Origin: Plutella xylostella
Taxonomy: Eukaryota; Arthropoda; Insecta; Lepidoptera; Plutellidae
Direction: 5' to 3'
DNA length: 64,000 bases
Assembly: GCF_932276165.1 (NCBI RefSeq)
Contig: NC_064012.1
Span: 2,797,501-2,861,500 of the forward strand
The position numbers were made by a program, and so were the translations under genes. Below are positions 35,369 to 48,100 of the stretch, in pieces. How positions within the stretch are numbered: the first letter of the stretch is position 1; each line of letters opens with the position of its first letter. Below the pieces are notes generated by a model. It saw nothing but the letters and a program-made list of their open reading frames with translations. It did no database searches and was not told the DNA's origin.

Positions 35369-35708
35369 GTTAGTGTCTAAACTATTAGGGCCTTACCACA
35401 AAAACTTAGACAGTGTTTAATACGTGTTTAGCTCTGTCAAACGCCTACAACTTCTTTTAAATTTCGTTTTAAACACTTGTTAAACAGTGTTTAAAGTTTT
35501 TTTTAATTAACACGCGATTTACACACATACACGATTAATTTCCCCATACAAACATAAGTAAATTGATGGCATTGGCCATTTAACCAACTAACGACGCTAG
35601 ATTAGACACTTTAAAAAAATGATTTCTACCGTTTTACTACATTAAAATAAAGTGTTGTAGTAAATACCAATAATAATACTATAAGATAATACCTACATTT
35701 ATTTTCAG
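35369..35708 (+). other. Intron e9-e10, nothing recognised
   Basis: Donor GTTAGT, acceptor TATTTTCAG. AT-rich, unique. Confidence 0.7.
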
Positions 35709-36449
35709 CGGAATCAGCAGATCTCTCACAAGTTTTAGAAAAATATGTTTCTCCGGAAATAGTACAGGCATTGGAAGAAATATCTACTGTTATTGAAGTA
35801 AATGAATTAAAACAATCAATAGAATTGGCTCGTGAGCTGAAAGACAACATTGCTACGATAAATTCAGAAACAAAAAGTGAAATTATTGAAAAAGCTATAA
35901 ATACTCAGATAATTCTGGAGCAAGAGTTACAAAATGCCTTGTCTGTTGTTCAAGTTCAGGCAATACAAAATACTGAAAAATTATGTAACGTTGTTGATGC
36001 CATAGAATTGAAGAAAGTAAATGATGTTGTGGCTGAGCTTCAAGCGGAAGTTTCATATGCAATAATGATTTCGCCCGAGCTGAAAATATCTAATGCCGCG
36101 GATGAACATCTAGAAATTTCACCAGCAGATATCATACCTGAAGCTTCAACTCAGGTATTTGAAGAAGTAAAAAGCGAAACAAATTTAATATGTGATCTCG
36201 AAGTAGAAACAAGTAAAAAGGAATCTGTTAAAACTACAACTGTTACTCAAGAAGGAGAAATAGCTGAAGTGGTGGAAACAGTTGCTTTGACGGAAGATAT
36301 TACAGAACAACATATTACCCCTGAAACTGTTGCCCTTATTCAAGAAATAGAACCGGTTATTGTTGAAGAAGTTGTAAGTTCAATGATGCCAGTTCTTAAA
36401 TCAGAAGACATAAATGAAAACGTTGAAGTTCCAGCCAGACCTATTGCAG
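35709..36449 (+). CDS. e10: helical spacer exon, first of four duplicated
   Basis: 246 codons plus split ends, phase 1-1. Opens AESADLSQVLEKYVSPEIVQ, then ELKQSIELARELKD and, at 36007, LKKVNDVVAELQAEV. The last third is acidic and Glu/Val-rich. It aligns by eye with e11, e12 and e13. Acceptor ATTTTCAG, donor GTAATA after GCAG. Function: part of the spacer, inferred. Confidence 0.9.
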
Positions 36450-36788
36450 GTAATATTTTATATAGTTACGGTAATTAAAATAATAGAGCCACGACTGTCT
36501 AGCTGAGAAATAAGAGACGTGGCGGCGTAATGGACAAATGAGTGGCTGTTTGTTCAGAACCATCTGAATGCATGTTACTTACAATGAATTATTTTAAATA
36601 AGGAACTAAAATACAATTATATACTATCATAAGGTGAAGAAAAACATCGAGTGGAAACCAGTTCACCTAAATTTCTGGCTCCTTTTACCTATATAACCCT
36701 TAATTGGTGTACTATGAACCGTTATCCGTGCAAAAAATATCTTTGTTTCTTTAATCATCTTATTCCAATCAAATTTTATTTTCTACAG
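36450..36788 (+). other. Intron e10-e11, nothing recognised
   Basis: Donor GTAATA, acceptor TTTTCTACAG. Contains a short SINE-like scrap (GTGAAGAAAAACATCGAGTGGAAACC, about 36634-36659) resembling the body of 41059-41388; too short to call. Confidence 0.5.
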
Positions 36789-37409
36789 GCTTAAAATGTG
36801 ACACTCTGTTAGTATATAATAATATAGAAAAATACATTTCAAGTCCATTTGCTGGTTTAGTTAGAGAACTTTCTACGCTAGCAAATACAGAAGAATTAAT
36901 AAAATCGATTGATTTAGCTTGTGAACTGCATGGTCAGTTAGGTGATGTAAAAACAAGTGAAGACTTTGATATTATGCCAGTACAAACTGCACATGAGCTG
37001 TACTGTCTATTGTCAACGGTAAAAGCAACACTATTAAAATATACTGTAGATTTGTCACAGTCAGTTCGTATTGAAGTATTAAATGAATTGTCATTTTTAA
37101 TTGTGGAACTACAGGCTAATTTACTAAATATCATCAAAATAAATAAGCAAGCTATAGAAGATATCAGCAAATTCAAAACTGATGACTCAATTTTAGACCA
37201 GATAAGTAAATTTGAAAGTGAAAATGAGTCAAAAATAGATAATATTTCAGAAAATATACCAAATATTGAAGATACTTCAAAATCAGATACTTTGATAAAT
37301 CAACAAGCATCAAATAGCGAAATAGAAACCAGAAGTATGCAAAGCCTTGATAACTTGGCTGAGTCGGAAGCAACAGTTGAATATACAGATACTGTCAAGC
37401 AGTCTATGG
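36789..37409 (+). CDS. e11: helical spacer exon, second of four duplicated
   Basis: 206 codons, phase 1-1. Reads LVYNNIEKYISSPFAGLVRE, then EELIKSIDLACELHGQL, matching the order of motifs in e10. Then a hydrophobic heptad-like stretch (VLNELSFLIVELQANLLNII) and an acidic Ser-rich tail. Acceptor TTTTCTACAG, donor GTAAAT after ATGG. Confidence 0.9.
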
Positions 37410-38754
37410 GTAAATTATTTTGCAAGTTGTGATTGTTTGTACATGCTTTCATCATTAAAATACATTAAAAAAATATAACATCCTAAAAGTGCCAGTGGTT
37501 AATTATTGACGAATTTTGAAGTTCTGCTCTGTGAGAAAATCTATACTTTGAATTTATTTTAATTTAAAATACAGGCTAGCAAGCAAAAGAAAAAATTAAT
37601 AGAAACTTAGCACTTTTCTTGATAAATGGCTGTAGTACGTAGGCACCCTAAGTAGCTTTCTCTTAAGATAAATAGTAAAATTTTGCGCAAGTGATTCATG
37701 CAGATTTTCTAAATGAGTCTGTATTGATAGCAGGCCCTAAAATTGGCAGCTACGAGTATGTGGAAGGTAGCCTACTGCGGATACACTGTCTCAAAATTCG
37801 TCAATATCTCGCTGTCCGAAATCAAATTTATTGATCATCTGAAAACGCAACTAATGTCATTTCCGTCATTTAGGTGACTTGCAATGAATTAATTGATCAT
37901 CACAAAAGGTAATTAATCTGTTTGCTGGTTTGATAGGTTTTGTCAAAGCAAGCCAGCAATAGATTTAATTGCTAAATGCAATACCGATTTGCTGCAAGTC
38001 ACCATTTCTGTTTGTTTATTATAACTTTGAACGCACAGTATTACAAGCTTAAGTCACAAGTACAAGTCCTCGCTGCACAGGTCCGTTGTCGACGTCGATA
38101 AACTCGCTTAATGCGTGTTCTACCAATCACTGCGCCGTATTAATGGCGAATAGCGATCTAATTACATTTATAAAGATAAAATACTCTTTATCATAAACAG
38201 TTTCACAAACATAGAAAAGAAAATAAATAGTACAATCTATCTATTTATCTCCAATAGCAATGGACCCGTACAGCGGGGACCGGTAGGCCGTGGTGAAAAG
38301 TGTTTGTTTTACAGTTTTATGCTAATCTCCATAGATGGGAAGCAACCCTGCTATCGTTTTGTTTTATATAATTTTCATTATTTATAGCTTTTGTTTCTAT
38401 TCGTAATCAAGCTTATTTAATAAACAGGTGTAAAGATGGCCAGTTGGCCAGTATAGATGTGATACATCCAGTGTATTAATAAATAATTCAGCCAACTCAT
38501 GGCGTAATGCAAATCTAAGAATTTGACTAACTTTCATGGCTATGCACTAAAACGATTAATAGGAAATGTGTTGGATTAAACCTATTACAAATTTATTTAT
38601 ATCTCATGGTTTAAAATTCGTAGAGACTTTACGGACGTACTAATCTACAGCTGCTTATTGGATTTTTGAACTTTCGTAAGACGTGCATTGCTTAAAGGCT
38701 TATGTGAAATTAAATAGTTCTTACTTACTTGTATTTACTACATACTTATTCCAG
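37410..38754 (+). other. Intron e11-e12, nothing recognised
   Basis: 1.35 kb, donor GTAAAT, acceptor ACTTATTCCAG. A GC-richer patch near 38080-38160 and the rest AT-rich. No repeat family recognised. Confidence 0.65.
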
Positions 38755-40134
38755 AAACACTTCAAAAACACTTACAAAACTACACTTCAGACATAACACA
38801 ACTACTCACAGAAGCTTGTGATGAATCTAATATGAAGGAAATTAAGCAATCGTTAAAATTTGCACAAGAACTATATTCTGAAAATGTTATTGGTGAATCT
38901 TTACAAATGTTAAGTTTCCCAAACTTAACTGTTGCACAAAAACTATATACTGCGTTAAGTGTTGTTTTAAACCAACTGTCTGAATCAGTCCAATGTTTGC
39001 CGAGTGATATTGGGATTAACAATGTGCAAATAATTAAAGCTGATGCAGTACAACTTATTGATAGTTTGGCATCTATAATAACACCAGTTAAATCCGTGGA
39101 ATACCAACAATTATCAGAAAATATGAATAAGACTGTTATTCATCCAATTGAAAATATACAACAGAAACCAGAAATTGCAATATCAAATTTAAAAACGGCG
39201 CAATCTGTAGATAATTCACTTAATTTTGATATCTGCGAGAACAATGAAGAAAATCTTATTCATGAAGAAGCTGCGCCAGCAAGCGTTGAAGTTTTTGAGG
39301 CTGATGATAATCATTCGGCAATTTTATTAGGTAAATCGGAAATAGAATATATTGATCCAATAGAAATTGATACATTTCATGATCAAATATCAGACTTAAT
39401 AGAACCTCAATATGAAACAACTATAAATACGTCAGATGAAATTAAAAACGTTCTTATAGTACAGTCTGATAAAAAGGAATTTGGTGTTACTGTGGATCAT
39501 CAAAATAATTTAATAAATAATGTGGAACAAATTTCAAGTCAAAATTTACAAGAATATTCCGATCAAAATGAAAATATATCATCAGTCGAAAATTTACAAG
39601 AATGTTCCCATAAAAATGAGTTTCCGGTTGACATTAATATAGGAGAAATATGCACAAAACCAATAGATGAATTAGAAACACGTTTCGATAAGTTAAAAGA
39701 AACGCAAAGTACAGAGGCCGGTAACAAAACTGATGATTTTACAAAAATCGAAAATGCATCAGTTGAAATCGAAGAAAGACAACCACCAGCTCATTTAATC
39801 TTAGAAGACTCAAAACTCCATGAATTATCTTACGAAAAGGATGAAACTGCTGAATTGATTGAATCTAATGAAAAATCTGTGGAAGCAGAATCAATAAATA
39901 ATGGTACAAAACAAATTATTCTACTACCTGAACAAGAATTATCATCCTTGACTGCAGCCAATCAAATAATTACCGACACACTCAGTGATAAAAAACTACC
40001 GATGTCATCTGTAGATAAATCTCCTGTCTTCACAACGGAGGAAGACAATGATATAATAAATGAGAATACAACACTCAACTGCACTATAGAAACAACTGAA
40101 AAATGTGATACCTTAAAGACTGAGGAAGTAATGG
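38755..40134 (+). CDS. e12: helical spacer exon, third of four duplicated, with acidic extension
   Basis: 459 codons, phase 1-1. Begins ETLQKHLQNYTSDITQLLTE, then NMKEIKQSLKFAQELYSENV, as in e10 and e11. From about 39120 it turns into an acidic, Asn/Glu/Ser-rich, probably disordered extension of about 340 residues with a local repeat of NLQEYSDQNE / NLQECSHKNE (39543 and 39591). Donor GTAAAT after ATGG. Confidence 0.9.
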
Positions 40135-41513
40135 GTAAATAGTCTATTAAAACTGGGTGTTGCTTAAATGATATTTTGATCCAAAAGCTAACCGTTTCCT
40201 ATAGTAAACTTCTTTCTCCTTTTGACTAAAATAACATTTCAGCAATATAGTCAGTAGTAATATTGTTAGTAATATTGTTAGTATATTTAACCTAATCATT
40301 AAATAAAACTCGGTGTAGGCTTTACATAATTTAAATGTATATCTAACATTATTATTATGATAGTGTCATGTCATTGCGCACTGTCGACTAGTCTACTCGA
40401 CTAGACGTGACTTACTGCCATTTAAACAGTCGCACTGGGTCGTCGCGTCGGTCGCCAGTCGACTCAGCGACTCGACTCGTAGTCGCGGAGTCGCATCCCG
40501 CTTGTACGTAAAAGCGACCACAAGTGTCCTTCTAATACTGGTTATCGCCACTTACCAACAGGAGTACTTACCAAAAGGAGGCTTATCATAGGAGCATTCA
40601 CACTGCGAGTTACTGTCGTAAGGTCACATATGTAGCTAAAAAAATCGACGCATGAACTAACAAAATTGTCACGCAATCATCACGCTTAGATAAAGCCGTT
40701 GTTTTGTTCGTTCGTTCCTTGATTTAGAGAGTGTCCTCTAGGCGTATACACTAATGTAATCTAATTCCTTAATCTAAAAAAAGATAAAAACAGCCGTTGC
40801 ACATCCGAGCATTTGGAGGTGGGTTATATAAAAAAAATACGCTTGTTCTGCGTATATTTAACTAGAACTACATATAAAGCATAAACGTAGAGTCGTATAC
40901 GTTATAATTATTTAAATGTAAATAATTGTCATTTTGATGATTAAATCAGAAAAATAGTGGTATTTTTATTTAATATTGTATCATAGCGTTAATTACTTAC
41001 AACACGACAAATTTTATACAACAACATGATTATATTATGATAATATAACATAACATAAGAGCGGTGGTAGCTCAGTCGGGTAAGCGCCCGCTTCTCACGC
41101 CAGAGATGCGGGTTTGAATCCCGGCACTGACATGTACCAATGAGTTCTTTTCTGAATTTCAGTACAATGTATACCATCGCTCTTACGGTGAAGGAAAACA
41201 TCGTGATGAAACCTGCATATCTAGATTTAGCACATCTAGAAAATGTGAACTCACCAACCCGCAGTGGACTAGCGTGGCGGGAAATGGTCCAAGCTTAGGA
41301 AGGCAGTTTAGACCTTGGGGATGTGCACAAAGGTTCCATTCGAGAGAGCCAGGTGCAGGTACTGACACCCCCACAGAGAATAGAATAGAACATAACATAA
41401 CATGCACATTACTTACACACAATATAAACAGCAACACCTACCATAACCCAGCTTAAAATAAACAAACTTTATATGTATTATTTTATAGGTATTATTATTA
41501 TTATTTATTTCAG
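40135..41513 (+). other. Intron e12-e13, 1.4 kb
   Basis: Donor GTAAAT, acceptor TTATTTCAG. Holds a GTCGACT-rich patch (40380-40500) and a full SINE (41059-41388); the rest is unique AT-rich DNA. Confidence 0.7.
41059..41388 (+). mobile_element. tRNA-derived SINE, near full length
   Basis: Head with A box TAGCTCAGTCGGG and B box GGTTTGAATCC, then a body of about 260 bases containing AAACATCGTGATGAAACCTG and CATTCGAGAGAGCCAGG. The direct repeat AACATAACATA flanks it (41047-41057 and 41389-41399), although it is low-complexity. The tRNA-like head is followed by non-tRNA sequence, so it is not a tRNA gene. Related pieces: 24585-24925 and 60105-60190. Confidence 0.75.
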
Positions 41514-41939
41514 ATAAATCCATTGTGACTCTTCTACAACATATTGATGAATTTGTATCATCAGAAATAACAGATGTTGTCGATGAATTGTCGAAAACCG
41601 TACAAGACAAACAAATAACTGAGACTTTCGCCATTGCCAGAGAATTACGAGAGAAGATTGAGGCTTCTGAAATTATAAATGTATCTGAATTAAATGGTGA
41701 ACTATCGGAAAGTTTGAAAGTAGCGCAAGCACAGCAAGAAGCATTAGCTCAACAACTCCAATCATCATTGGAGGTGCTCCAAGAGTATGCATTGAATAGT
41801 GCCGATGAAATTATATCATCGGTTTCTCTTGACTCTTTGAAAAAAGTATCAGATGCTGTGATACATCTTCAAGACGATTTGATATCAGCAAATATAGTTC
41901 AAATCAAACAAGAATTTATGCCTTTACAATCTTTGCCGG
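41514..41939 (+). CDS. e13: helical spacer exon, fourth of four duplicated
   Basis: 141 codons, phase 1-1. Begins DKSIVTLLQHIDEFVSSEIT, then TETFAIARELREKIE, and at 41837 LKKVSDAVIHLQDDL, which closely matches LKKVNDVVAELQAEV in e10. It has no acidic tail. A Gln/Ala-rich heptad stretch (AQAQQEALAQQLQSSLEVLQ) suggests a coiled coil. Donor GTAAGC after CCGG. Confidence 0.9.
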
Positions 41940-42102
41940 GTAAGCTGCTAGTGCGTTTTTTTTTGTTTACCAAAGTCTTAGCACAAGTTTTAGTGAAGTA
42001 ATTAAAAATGGTATTTAGGTGCATGTTAATAAGAAGTGTGAAATGTACCTTATCTGTAATTTTATTTTTAGGTTTTATTATTAAACTGTATCATATTTTC
42101 AG

Positions 42103-45100
42103 ATAAATCTGAGGATACGGCTTCAGTACAATCTGAAGGTGAAAATACCATTCAACGTCTAGACGGCTTACTTCAAGAAGTTAGTGATAAAATCGATTTA
42201 TCATCTACAGACAAAAATTCTGAAACTACTGAGTCTTTGCGTGATTCTTTAGATGAAGTACAAACAGTAATTATTAAGTTACGTAGAGATTATGATGGTA
42301 TTGAAAATGAATCACTAAACGAAACATTAGAAGATTTAGAATGTAGTGTAAGAAGTGTACAGTTACAAATTAATGAAGATAGTCCACCAGAATTACTAAA
42401 AGAAGCATGTGCTACTCTGCAACTTCTAGTCAACAACATTCATGAAACGCAGGAGGTACAATTTATTGAAACTCTCACTAAAGGAGTAAATAAGACTGAT
42501 AAAATGCTTGAAAAGTGCTCAGATGAAACACAAGAAACTGTAGATTTATTGGAAACTGCAACAGTGTTAGACGTAAAAGACTCCAGTCAATTAGGTAATA
42601 TAATATCAAACATAAACTTTTTGAGGGAGACTTTAAAATCTCTTCGACTTAGTTTCTTAGGAAATGCGGAATCATTGATAGAAAAAGGAATTGAGGTGAA
42701 TTTGAATCTAGAACAAATTGAAGAGAAAGTTTTCTCATTGGAAAAAGATCTAGCTTCAGAGGAAAGCATCAAAACAGAAACCAAAGCAAGAATCAATTCT
42801 GCCATCCATGCCATTTTTGGAAGTATTTCTAACATGCGAAGTACAATATTAAGTATTCAAAAGCAATACATGTATGAAAATTATGGAAAACCCTCAGAAA
42901 ATTTACATAAATCGGTAAAAATTGTATCAAATTTTGGAAAAACTGAAGATAATGTTGAGTTGAAAAGAAAATGGAAAAATCTTTCAGTTTCACTGCGAAA
43001 CGTGATAATTCACTTTGAAGACATAAAGTTTTATGTAAATTTAGATAAGACTGCAAGGATACCAAGCGACTCTGGACTGACAAAATGTGTGCTGGATGAA
43101 CTAAAATCAAATATTACTGAAGCAATTCGGCCTCTTACAAAATGTATTGAAGAAAATACTATTGAAAAAATAGACCACCTTATTCACTGTTTGGCCACTA
43201 ATATTTTAAATATAGATTCTAGATCAACGTTAGAAGTAAAAGAAAAAATTCCAATATTCAAAAATATTGCATCTCAAATTTTAGATGTTACCGAAACCTT
43301 GCAAAATGAACTGCAATCACTCAAAGAAAAAGGTGTTCCTTTAGTTGAAAGTACAAATATATCGGAACTGGACAAAACAGATACAATTAATAATACTCAA
43401 CAATCAAACAAAGAAAGCAATGCTAGTGTTGAAAACTTATCTAGTGATATGGTTAAGGCAGAAACTACTGATATAGATAAAGACACAGAAGACTTACTAT
43501 GTATAAGCTCAGATACTAAAGATTTGACTGTGTTCGAAAAAGAAACAAAAACACCCTCTGATGCTACCCTGGGCCATTCTGAAAGCAAACTCATAAAAGC
43601 CGAAGAATCAATCACCAATGAAAAGGATGAAAATTATTTAAGCCAAGCCAATGATGAGAAAGAAGGTATAGAAGAAGTACCTCAAGTAGAAGATGTAATA
43701 CAAAAAATAGAAAATCTTGAATCCGTTCCTTCAACTAGTAAAGTATTAGAGTCAGTTATCGATAGCAATATAAAAGAAATAACAAATGTGAATGATGAAA
43801 GCATTATGACAGATATTGAGACATCTTTATTGACAACAGAAGAACAATCAAATATTGGTGAAATAAAGAGTGATGAGATAGCTGATATAGAAAAAGTACC
43901 TCCAGCAGAAGTTACTATACAAAAATCTGAATCGGTTCCCTCAACTAGTAAAATATTAGAAACTGATATTGAAAGCGATATTAAAGAAATAACAAATGTT
44001 AAAGATGAAAACAATATGGCAGATCTTGAGACAACTTTAAATACTGGTGAAATAACGAATGATGAGATAGTAGGTATTGAAAAAGTATCTGAAGCAGAAG
44101 TTACTGAAGAAAAAATTGAAAAATCGGAACCTGTTCTCACAACGAGTCAAATATTAGAAACAGATATTGAAAGCGATATAAACGAAATAAAAAATGAAAA
44201 GGATGAAAAAAATATGGTAGATCTCAAGACATCTTTATTGACAATCGAAGAACAATCAAATATCGGTGACATAAAGAATGATGAGACAGCCGGTATGGAA
44301 AAGACATCTCAAGCAGAAGATGCTATGGTAAAGTTAGAAAAAACAGAATCGGTTCCCACAAGTAGTAAAATATTAGAGACAGATATTGAAATTGATTCAA
44401 AAGAATCAAATATTAATGTAAATCATGAAAACAACATGGCAGATCTTGAGACATCTTTATTGACAAGAGAAGATCAATCAAATATTGGTGAAGAAAAGAA
44501 TGATTTAGAAAAATCTATAAATCTTGAGACATCTTTATTGACAAGAGAAGATCAATCAAATATTGGCGAAGAAAAGAATGATTTGGAAAAATCTATAAGT
44601 ATTATAAAAGATGACAATGCTCCATCAGATAAACCAGTTGAAGTGCTACCGTCTACGAGTAAAATTACTGAGGTACCAGTGTCTGTAATAAAAAGTGATG
44701 TGTTGTCTATCGATCCAAAACTAACTGAATCTATAAATGAAGATTTAGAAAGTGAACCCCCCAAAAAAGAACAATCGGAATTAATTGAAGAAGAAAAACG
44801 TGAATGCCATACAGAGCAAGCTAATAAAGAACTTTCAGAACCAATCGAAATTGTACTTAATGAACATACCAATGTGGCATTAGCTGGTGATATAGTTCCA
44901 TCATCAAGCCAATTATCAGAAGAAAATGTGAAATCTAGCAATATTGAAGAAGAACAACGTTTTGGAGTAATTGAATCTGAAACAAATGAAAGTATTTTGA
45001 GAACAGATGATAAGAAAGAAGAAATTGGGGAGGAAAGTATTAATGAAAACATTATAAAAACAGAAGCAGATGTAGTTGTAGAGCCAAACAGAGAGACAAT

Positions 45101-48100
45101 GATATTAAAAACAGAAGAAAAGGAAGACGTACATGAAACCAAAATTGAGAAAAGTGAAAACGGTGATGCTATATCCATAACCTCTGAACCAGAAATCGAC
45201 AATTTACCTGAAAAAGAAAAAATACCAATAATATTGGAAAAGGAATTAACTACACGTGATATGAAATGTATTGATGAAATTGAATCTATTCCATCTACAA
45301 GCAAAGATCATCAGAAAACTACACTTGAGGTTGCCGAAATAAAGGAAGAAAGTACAGAGTCCACAGAAAATGTTATAGTTCATGAACAAAATAAACTAGA
45401 ATCATCACTCAATTTCACAGAAAATGCAGAAAAAGTACAAGAGTTAGGTTTAGGAAAGAATGAAGAAACAAAAACTGATGTTATTACAGAACATAAAAAT
45501 GTATCTCCTTTAATGGACACTGGAAAAAAGATAGAATCCCAACTGACTTCGGAGGTATTATCAGGTACAGAAGAAATCACCCACTCAGAAGGTGAGGTTT
45601 TAATCGATAGAGAAGATAAAGTAATATCAGATGATGATACAGCAGTGGTAAAACAACAAATTTTACAATCGAAAGGCATTGAAAATGAAAGGAATACTGA
45701 TAAAGTCCAAGAAGAAACTTCTCTACTTACGAATACAACTCAGCCCGATACCGTAACGATAGTCGACCTTGCAAGTGAAAAAGAAAATTACGGCACTTCT
45801 GTGACTCCTACTACAGAAGTAACCGCTAAAGAGAAAGAAAATGATGATACATTGCTTACACAAGTATCATCTAATATATCTGATTCTGACCAAGAAGCAA
45901 AATATTTTATGTTAGGTGATGAACATGAACTAGTTATTGAAAATGTAAGTGCATCTATAACAGAGGATGATAAAGGAAAATATACAGAAATGGTAACAGA
46001 ATCACAGTTGGTCTTAGAACCTATAATAAATGAAGCGATTCCATCTGCTGGCACTGAAAATCAATTAGAAAAGAACATTCAATCAAGCGATAAACCTGCA
46101 TTTAATGAGGATAAGCTAAAAACACAAGAAGATTTACATCTCTCTAGCACAACTGCTTCTGAAATAACCACTGAAAAGGGAACCCAAGTAGCAGAGAAAG
46201 ATATAATTTTAACATTAGCAGACACTGTTTCTACCGAAAACGTTTCTATTTTCCCATCTATAAGTAAAAAGAGTGCAAAGAAACAAAAAGAATCAAGTTC
46301 AAGTGTAAAAGTAAAAAGTGCAGAGAGCGACTCGTCTAAAATAATAAGCACAAGTGAAGATAAACCAACCGATACTATTGAAAAAACAATTTCGAAGGAA
46401 GAAATTCAAATTGACATCGTAGAAGGAAAAGAAAACACAAGTAAACCTCTTGATGTCCTTGAAATAACTAACAAGATAAAAATGGAAACTCCATCGAACA
46501 TGCTTCAGGCAAAGACAGAAGTTATAAGTACTACTGATGAATACATGGTACAAAAAACAGTTTCAGATATGAAAATATCTGATGGAAGTGTAAAAGAAGT
46601 TATCAACCCACAATTGGAGCAATGCGAATTAATGTCAGCAGTAGAAAAATCAACATTGAAATTTGAAAACATTGATAAGGAACCATGTACTAGTAAAATT
46701 CTAGAGGAAACAAGTCTTTCATGTACATATGTAGATGCGGTTTCTTCGGAAGTTGATATAAAAACCAATGATAATATGTTACAAGAAACGGAAAAAACAC
46801 AAGCAGAATTAAAGCGTGATAAATCTGATCTCGTATTAGAAGAATCTGAAACAACTTCAACTGTTAGCGGCGATATTAATAAAGTATCGATGGAAGATAT
46901 TGAAAAACCTAATGTTATTGAAAGTTTACCATCCACAACTAAATCTATAGTAAACGATAGTGTTCAACTCGATGCCGATCTTAATATACAAAATGATGTA
47001 TCTGACAGCAACAAAAAGTCTGTAAAAGAATTAAAAAGTAAGAAAAAACGGAAAGATCCATTAGAGATATCTGATAGTGACAGTAAGTCGGCTAAGGAAA
47101 ATGAACTTATTTATTCAAGTGATAAAAAGGAAGGAGAAGAACCAACAATTAAACGTGAAAGTATGGCAGGTGAAAAAGTTTTATCGACTGAAGAAAAAAA
47201 TATTATTTCTGACTCAAAAATCACAGATGAAAAATGTCTTCAACAGGATATGACACAGCAACAAGAAAAAAAACTTCCACACACAGAAACAAAACGCATG
47301 GATGACGAACAGTCAAAACAGAATCGTGAAGAAATAATTGCACAGGATGAGAGAAAAGAAATGAAATCTTCGACGCCACAAGAAAAACTACATCAAAGCA
47401 CAGGTGACCACCTTAACTCAAAACAGAAAAATGTAGAAAAAATTGCTCAGCATGAACTAAAAGAAGATGATGTTTTAGTGGGTCAAGAAAAGATATACCA
47501 AGATGGTAACCAAAAGGACTTGGAATTACGAAACATGGATGACGAAAAATATGAACAGGACAACAAAGGCGCAAAACCTGAACCAAAAGAAAATGATGTT
47601 TTAGTGGGTCAAGAAAAGATATTCCAAGATGGTAACAAAAAGGACTTGGAGTTACAAAATAAAGATGACGAAAATTATGAACAGGCCAACAAAGGCGCAA
47701 AAGCAGTATCAATGGATCAAAACGCTGATTTAACTCGTTTAGATGACGACCTAACATTAAAACAGGAAAACGAAAAAATAGAAAAAAGACTTAAAGAAAT
47801 GGAAGAATTTGAAAAGAAACAAAAAGAGAGCAAATTACAGGAAAAAAAAGAAAAGGCCGCTAAAAAAGCTGCAAGAATAGAAGAATTACAAAGAAAAAAG
47901 AAAGAAGAGCTACAGAAAAAAGATGAAGCCCAACTTCAGGAACAAAAAGATTTAGAATTAAAACAAATTGCAGAACAAAAAGAACAATTACAAAAAGCAG
48001 CCGTTCTTGTAGACAAAGAAGAAGACGAGAAACAAACGAGTGTAATAAAAAAAGAGATTGTAAATAAAGAAAAACACGAAGAAGAGCTTAATGAAATAGA

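Noticed and set aside
41059..41131. tRNA gene
   Set aside because: The A and B boxes are good, but the sequence does not continue as a tRNA acceptor stem and runs into a SINE body with related pieces elsewhere.
44552..45304. Long antisense frame (250 codons), and others opposite e9 and e14
   Set aside because: Ser/Ile/Phe-rich shadows expected opposite Glu/Lys/Asp-rich coding sequence.
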